Source of the DNA: MPNO01 sp965205995
GTDB lineage: Bacteria > Pseudomonadota > Alphaproteobacteria > MPNO01
DNA: 64,000 nucleotides
Direction: 5' to 3'
Assembly (NCBI GenBank): GCA_965205995.1
Contig: OZ242200.1
Coordinates: forward strand, 62,001-126,000
Positions 60,258 to 64,000 of the stretch are shown in pieces (the stretch's first letter is position 1; each line of letters opens with the position of its first letter). A program made the position numbers and the translations under genes. The notes below the pieces were generated by a model that saw only the letters and a list, made by a program, of their open reading frames with translations, was not told where the DNA came from and did no database searches.

Positions 60258-61433
60258 ATGGCGGCGCTCGACGGGATTCGCATCCTCGAACTCACCACCA
60301 TGATCACCGGCCCGCTCGGCGGGCAGATGCTCGCCGATCTCGGGGCCGAGGTGATCAAGATCGAGAACCCCGATGGCGGGGACATGTTCCGGAGCTGGCG
60401 GGGCGGCACCTACAGCGCCCATTTCCTCGCCTATAACCGCAACAAGCGGTCGGTGACCCTCAATCTGAGGTCGGATGAGGGGAAGGAGATATTGCTGCGC
60501 CTGGTCGAGACCGCCGATGTGCTGCTGGAGAATTTCCGTCCCGGGGTGATGGACCGGCTCGGCCTCGGGCTGGACGCGCTGCGGGCGCGCAACCCGAAGC
60601 TGATCTATTGCTCGATCACCGGCTTCGGCGAGGACGGGCCCTATCGCGACCGCCCGGCCTATGACGCGGTGGCCCAGTCCTTCGCCGGCGTCTCCTCGAT
60701 GTTCATCGAGCCCGAAGACCCGCAGATCACGGGCCCGACGATCGCCGACAACATGACCGGCATCAACGCCTGCTACGGCATCCTCGGCGCCCTGTTCGAG
60801 CGCGAGCGCACCGGCAATGCGCGCCGGGTCGACGTCAACATGCTGGAATCGACGATCACCTTCATGCCCGATCCGTGGTCGAACCTGATCCAGGGCGGGT
60901 TTCCGCAGGGGCCGCATGCCCGGGTCAGGGCGTCGCAGTCCTATTCGCTGCGCTCAGGCGACGGCAAGCTGCTGGCGCTCCATTTGTCGTCGCCGCAGAA
61001 ATTCTGGCAGGGCGTGCAGAACGCGTTCGAGCGGCCCGATCTCGGGACGGATGAGCGATTCTCCACGCGCGAATCGCGGATCGAAAACTATTTCGCGCTC
61101 AAGGCGGAGTTTCAGAAGACCGTGGGAACCGAACCGCGGGCGCACTGGATGACTCGGCTGGAAGCCGAGGACGTCCCGTTCGCGCCGATCCTGACCCTGC
61201 CCGAGGTGCGCGAGGACCCCCAGGTCCGCCACCTCGAGACCTTTTTCGAGACCGCCCACCCGACCGAGGGCGCGATGACGCTGCTGCGCCGGCCCGTGCG
61301 TTTCGACGGCTCGCGCGACGACCAGCCCACCGGGGCCCCGCCGCAGCTCGGCGAACACACCGACGACGTGCTTGGAGAGCTCGGCTTCGACGCCGACGGC
61401 ATCGAACGCCTGCGCCGGGACGCGGTGGTATAG
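60258..61433 (+). CDS. CaiB/BaiF family CoA-transferase
   Basis: 391 residues from ATG 60258 (GTG 60252 is possible). DGIRILELTTMITGPLGGQM, LADLGAEVIKIENPDGGDMF and YNRNKRSVTLNL are class III CoA-transferase signatures, and the catalytic aspartate is in TGPTIADNMTGINA. Ten bases follow the Rieske gene. Probably moves CoA onto the pathway acid from an acyl-CoA donor, complementing or replacing the ATP-dependent ligase. Confidence 0.93.
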   Translation: MAALDGIRILELTTMITGPLGGQMLADLGAEVIKIENPDGGDMFRSWRGGTYSAHFLAYNRNKRSVTLNLRSDEGKEILLRLVETADVLLENFRPGVMDRLGLGLDALRARNPKLIYCSITGFGEDGPYRDRPAYDAVAQSFAGVSSMFIEPEDPQITGPTIADNMTGINACYGILGALFERERTGNARRVDVNMLESTITFMPDPWSNLIQGGFPQGPHARVRASQSYSLRSGDGKLLALHLSSPQKFWQGVQNAFERPDLGTDERFSTRESRIENYFALKAEFQKTVGTEPRAHWMTRLEAEDVPFAPILTLPEVREDPQVRHLETFFETAHPTEGAMTLLRRPVRFDGSRDDQPTGAPPQLGEHTDDVLGELGFDADGIERLRRDAVV

Positions 61434-61518
61434 CGCCAGCCCACGGCGTCGGTTGACCGCGCGGGGCCGCGCTGCGAAAAGATGCGCTGGGCTATCGGTT
61501 CCGGCAGCGGGGCGGGCG

Positions 61519-61953
61519 ATGAAGGTCAGGATTACCGAGTATCTCGACATCGACCTCGAAGCCGAGCGGTGGTGCTGCAACCGCTGCGGCCACGATCTGG
61601 GCGAGGCGCGAGAATCCTACAAGCGCGGCTGCCTGGTCCGGGAACGCGATCCCCGCGAGATCCATTTTCCCATCGGCCCGAGCAAGGAGTTCAACTTCTC
61701 CTTCGATCCCGACTGGATGCGGATCATCGAGTTCTACTGCCCGGGCTGCGCGGTGATGGTGGAAAACGAGTATCTGCCGCCCGGTCACCCGCTGACCTGG
61801 GACATCCAGCTCGACATCGACAAGCTCAAGGAAAAACACGGCATCAAAGCCAGGCGCCGCGCCCGCAAGCCCGCCGCCAAGGCGAAGGCGGCGGGCGCCA
61901 AACGCGCCCCGGCACGCCGCACGCGGTCGAAACCCAAGGCGGCCGCCGGATAG
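61519..61953 (+). CDS. Acetone-carboxylase gamma-subunit-like zinc protein with histone-H1-like tail
   Basis: 144 residues. The first ~105 match the acetone/acetophenone carboxylase gamma family: ITEYLDIDLEAERWCCNRCG, LVRERDPREIHFPIGPSKEF and IIEFYCPGCAVMVENEYLPP, with two CxxC pairs likely to bind zinc. The last ~37 residues are a run of Lys/Arg/Ala/Pro (RKPAAKAKAAGAKRAP), like bacterial histone-H1 tails. Alpha and beta subunits are not adjacent; HyuA/HyuB homologues lie 43 kb away. ATG 61519 follows a G-rich leader. Confidence 0.8.
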   Translation: MKVRITEYLDIDLEAERWCCNRCGHDLGEARESYKRGCLVRERDPREIHFPIGPSKEFNFSFDPDWMRIIEFYCPGCAVMVENEYLPPGHPLTWDIQLDIDKLKEKHGIKARRRARKPAAKAKAAGAKRAPARRTRSKPKAAAG

Positions 61954-62056
61954 GCATCTCGATTGGAGGTTCGGGCCGCTTGCGCGAAAAGCGGAAATGC
62001 GGAACCCTGTCCCTCCAACATGTCCAACCGAAGACTGCAATAAAGGGAGGTCGATC

Positions 62057-63030
62057 ATGAGAAAAGCGTTGCTTTCGATCGTCGCCGCAGCGCTGGCGGG
62101 AGCACTGTTGGCGGTGCCGGCGGCCCAGGCGGCCGAGGTTCCGCTCAAGGGCATCTCCGGATGGCCCAAAAACTTCCCCCTGACCCCCGACTTCCTGCGC
62201 TTCATCGAGTACGCGAACAAGGCGGGGGCGGGGCAGTTCCGGAGATTTCCAAGGCGCCGGCGCAGTCCAAGGGGTTCAAGTCGGGGCTCTATGACCTGAT
62301 GTTCACCGCCGCCAGCTATCACCGCGGCGTGGCTCCCGAGGTCGACGCCCTGTCGGCCACGATGATCCCGCCATGGGACGCACGCAAGATCGGCGCGATG
62401 AAAGCGCTCAACGACGCGATCACCAAGCGTCTCGACGGCATCATCCTGGCGCAGACCGCGACCAGCGTTTCCTTCGTGCTCTATCTCCGCCGCGAGCCCA
62501 AGCGGGCCGCCGACGGGATGGTTTCGCTCGAAGGGTTCAAGATGCGCTCGGTGCCGATCTACGACGGCTTCCTGAGGGCGCTGGGTGCGACCACCATCAC
62601 CGTCCAGGTGCCGGAGATCTACAACGCACTCGAGCGCGGGCTGGTCGACGGTTTCGCGTTCCCGGAGCTGTTCACCCGTCCGATGGGCTGGCCGAAATTC
62701 GTCAAATACCGCGTCTATCCGAGGTTCTACCAGCTCGAGCCCTGCATCTTCATCTCCAACAAGGCGCTGAAGAAGCTGAGCAAGGAGGGGCAGGCGTTGA
62801 TGCTGAAGCTCGGGCAGGAGTGGGAGCACAAGTCGCACGCCTATTGGAAGCCGTTGGTGGAGAAGGAGGAAAAAATCCTCGCCAAGGAATTCGGCCACAA
62901 GACGATCGTCATGACGGGCGAGGCGGCGAAGCGCTATATCGAGCTGGCAAACAAGGTGCCGATCGAGCGCCTGAAGAAGGTCGGTACCCCTGAGGCCAAT
63001 ATCCTTTCCAAGCTCTATCACGGCCAGTAG
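62057..63030 (+). pseudogene. TRAP substrate-binding protein (DctP type), frameshifted
   Basis: The ATG at 62057 behind GGGAGG starts a signal peptide (RKALLSIVAAALAGALLAVP) and a DctP N-terminus ending FIEYANKAGAG near 62238. The -1 frame then continues with VPEISKAPAQSKGFKSGLYD to the end at 63030 (ILSKLYHGQ). Family members carry about eight more residues (the strand ending in a GGPE-like turn) at the join, so a small deletion with frame loss is likely. All later DctP features, including the MRSVP arginine block, are intact. The DctQM genes downstream look whole. Confidence 0.82.
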
Positions 63031-63043
63031 GCCGCAGTACCGT

Positions 63044-63081
63044 CCGCGCGGCCCGGGAGGTTCCGTTTCCGGGCCGCGCGG
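63044..63081 (+). promoter_or_regulatory. Stable hairpin between DctP and DctQ genes
   Basis: CCGCGCGGCCCGG (63044-63056) pairs perfectly with CCGGGCCGCGCGG (63069-63081); 13-bp stem, 12-base loop. No T run. Same position as the hairpins after the two ABC binding-protein genes. Confidence 0.75.
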
Positions 63082-63105
63082 CGGCTTTCCCCGGGCTTCG
63101 CCTCG

Positions 63106-63618
63106 ATGAAACTCCTTTCCAAAGCCTATGACGGGCTGATCGTCGGGCTCGCCATACTGGCCGGGTTGATGCTGGTGGTGATCTTCGTCGGCATCATCGT
63201 CGACGTCGCGATCCGCACCGTCGGCTACAACTCGCTCCAGTGGTACAGCGCGATCGCGGAATACTGCCTCCTGTTCTCGACCATGCTGGCAGCACCCTGG
63301 CTGGTCCGTCTCAAGGGCCATGTGGTCGTCGAATCTCTGACCATGGCGATGCCCGCGCCGGTGCGGTGGGCGATGGCCAAGGCGGTCTATGTGCTGTGTA
63401 TCGTGCTTTCGCTGCTCTTCGTCTATTACGGCTTCGTCGAGTTGGTGCTGGCATTGGGCGCCGGAGAACTCGATCTGCGCTCGATCGACATGCCCAAATG
63501 GATCCTGTTCCTGCCGTTTCCGCTGGGCTTCACCCTGGTCGCGATCGAGTTCGGCCGCTATCTGCTTGGCTACGGATCCTACTACACCGGCCATGTCGGC
63601 TCCTCGGAGTCGCTCTGA
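63106..63618 (+). CDS. TRAP transporter small permease (DctQ type)
   Basis: 170 residues with four hydrophobic helices. VVIFVGIIVDVAIRTVGYNS and the loop APWLVRLKGHVVVESL are DctQ features. The stop overlaps the DctM start by one base (TGATG). The gene looks intact although the binding-protein gene upstream is not. Confidence 0.92.
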   Translation: MKLLSKAYDGLIVGLAILAGLMLVVIFVGIIVDVAIRTVGYNSLQWYSAIAEYCLLFSTMLAAPWLVRLKGHVVVESLTMAMPAPVRWAMAKAVYVLCIVLSLLFVYYGFVELVLALGAGELDLRSIDMPKWILFLPFPLGFTLVAIEFGRYLLGYGSYYTGHVGSSESL

Positions 63619-64000
63619 TGGAATTGCTGAGCGAGTGGTACGGCATCGCCGGGTTCCTGGTCGGCATGGTCATCGTCTTCATGCTGCTCGGGGTCCCGGT
63701 CGCCTTCGCCTTCCTGACCGCCAATATCATCGGCGCCATGATCTTCATGGGCGGCCTCGACGCGATGCCGCAGATCGTCGTCAACGCCGTCGAATCGGTG
63801 ACCATATTCGCGCTGATCCCGGTGCCCTTGTTCATCATCATGGGCGAGCTGTTCTTCCACACCGGGCTCGCAATACGGGTGTTCGACGCGCTCGACCTCT
63901 GCTTCGGCCGGCTGCCCGGGCGGCTTTCCTATATCACCGTCGTCGGCGGCACGATCTTCGCGACCCTCTCGGGCTCAACCATGGCGAATACCGCGATGAT
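63618..64000 (+). CDS. TRAP transporter large permease (DctM type), 3' partial
   Basis: The first 127 residues are present before the window ends. MVIVFMLLGVPVAFAFLTAN, LIPVPLFIIMGELFFHTGLA and the beginning of the loop GTIFATLSGSTMANTAM match DctM. It completes the second TRAP operon. Confidence 0.93.
   Translation, partial: MELLSEWYGIAGFLVGMVIVFMLLGVPVAFAFLTANIIGAMIFMGGLDAMPQIVVNAVESVTIFALIPVPLFIIMGELFFHTGLAIRVFDALDLCFGRLPGRLSYITVVGGTIFATLSGSTMANTAM

Overview
The window is GC-rich (roughly two-thirds G+C by eye) DNA from a heterotrophic alphaproteobacterium, most like Rhodospirillales or a related marine/soil lineage. This placement rests on gene style only: many TRAP and branched-chain-amino-acid-type ABC uptake systems, CoA-ester and aromatic catabolism, an IBD-HIBCH-MmsB valine operon, an alphaproteobacterial-type porin and a DUF2007-TrmN6-S49 peptidase core block. 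No rRNA, phage, IS element or CRISPR array was seen. There is one tRNA, tRNA-Pro(CGG).

Layout. 1-10.3 kb: a truncated group-D flavin monooxygenase, a UbiD-type decarboxylase, an LLM-class (NtaA/DszA-like) monooxygenase, an ACMSD-like amidohydrolase carrying a 36-bp tandem duplication, a cupin, an alpha/beta hydrolase and a three-subunit molybdenum hydroxylase (M-S-L order). 10.4-18.1 kb: a small membrane protein, the valine-catabolic trio, and a hydantoinase/oxoprolinase HyuA-HyuB pair. 18.2-23.4 kb: two divergent operons. One holds a CoxG-like SRPBCC protein, a split thiamine-pyrophosphate enzyme and a CPCC mini-protein. The other holds an acyl-CoA ligase, an FlK-like thioesterase, an OMP-decarboxylase-family protein and a frameshifted AhpD-like gene. 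23.5-26.5 kb: cytochrome c', cytochrome b561, a HicBA toxin-antitoxin pair among gene remnants, and a frameshifted TPR gene. 26.6-31.5 kb: a class IV aminotransferase, a cupin, a secreted PQQ-type sugar dehydrogenase-like protein, a TauD-type dioxygenase and two SDR genes. 31.9-35.4 kb: tRNA-Pro and housekeeping genes (polyprenyl diphosphate synthase, DUF2007, TrmN6-like, S49 peptidase). 35.6-39.1 kb: a porin gene broken by at least five frame changes, a Nudix hydrolase, a VOC dioxygenase, an AhpD-like protein lacking its core, and a lipocalin-like protein. 39.2-48.9 kb: two tandem paralogous five-gene ABC importers. 48.9-53.0 kb: a solute-binding protein and an aromatic module (RraA-like aldolase, LigB extradiol dioxygenase, FAD hydroxylase). 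53.0-55.9 kb: a complete TRAP transporter. 56.1-64 kb: psuG, a CoA ligase, an NTF2-like protein, a Rieske oxygenase, a CaiB-type CoA-transferase, an orphan acetone-carboxylase-gamma-like protein with a basic tail, and a second TRAP transporter whose DctP gene is broken.

Recurring features: (i) strong hairpins sit between the solute-binding-protein gene and the first permease gene in three of four transporters; (ii) perfect short palindromes lie in several promoter regions, including one 13-mer found at two separate loci; (iii) a degenerate REP-like palindrome lies directly after three gene ends and before another gene; (iv) four genes are interrupted by frame changes and a fifth has lost its core; (v) three genes have no canonical start codon where homology places the start. 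Points (iv) and (v) could reflect real decay or errors in the assembly. The sequence alone cannot decide.
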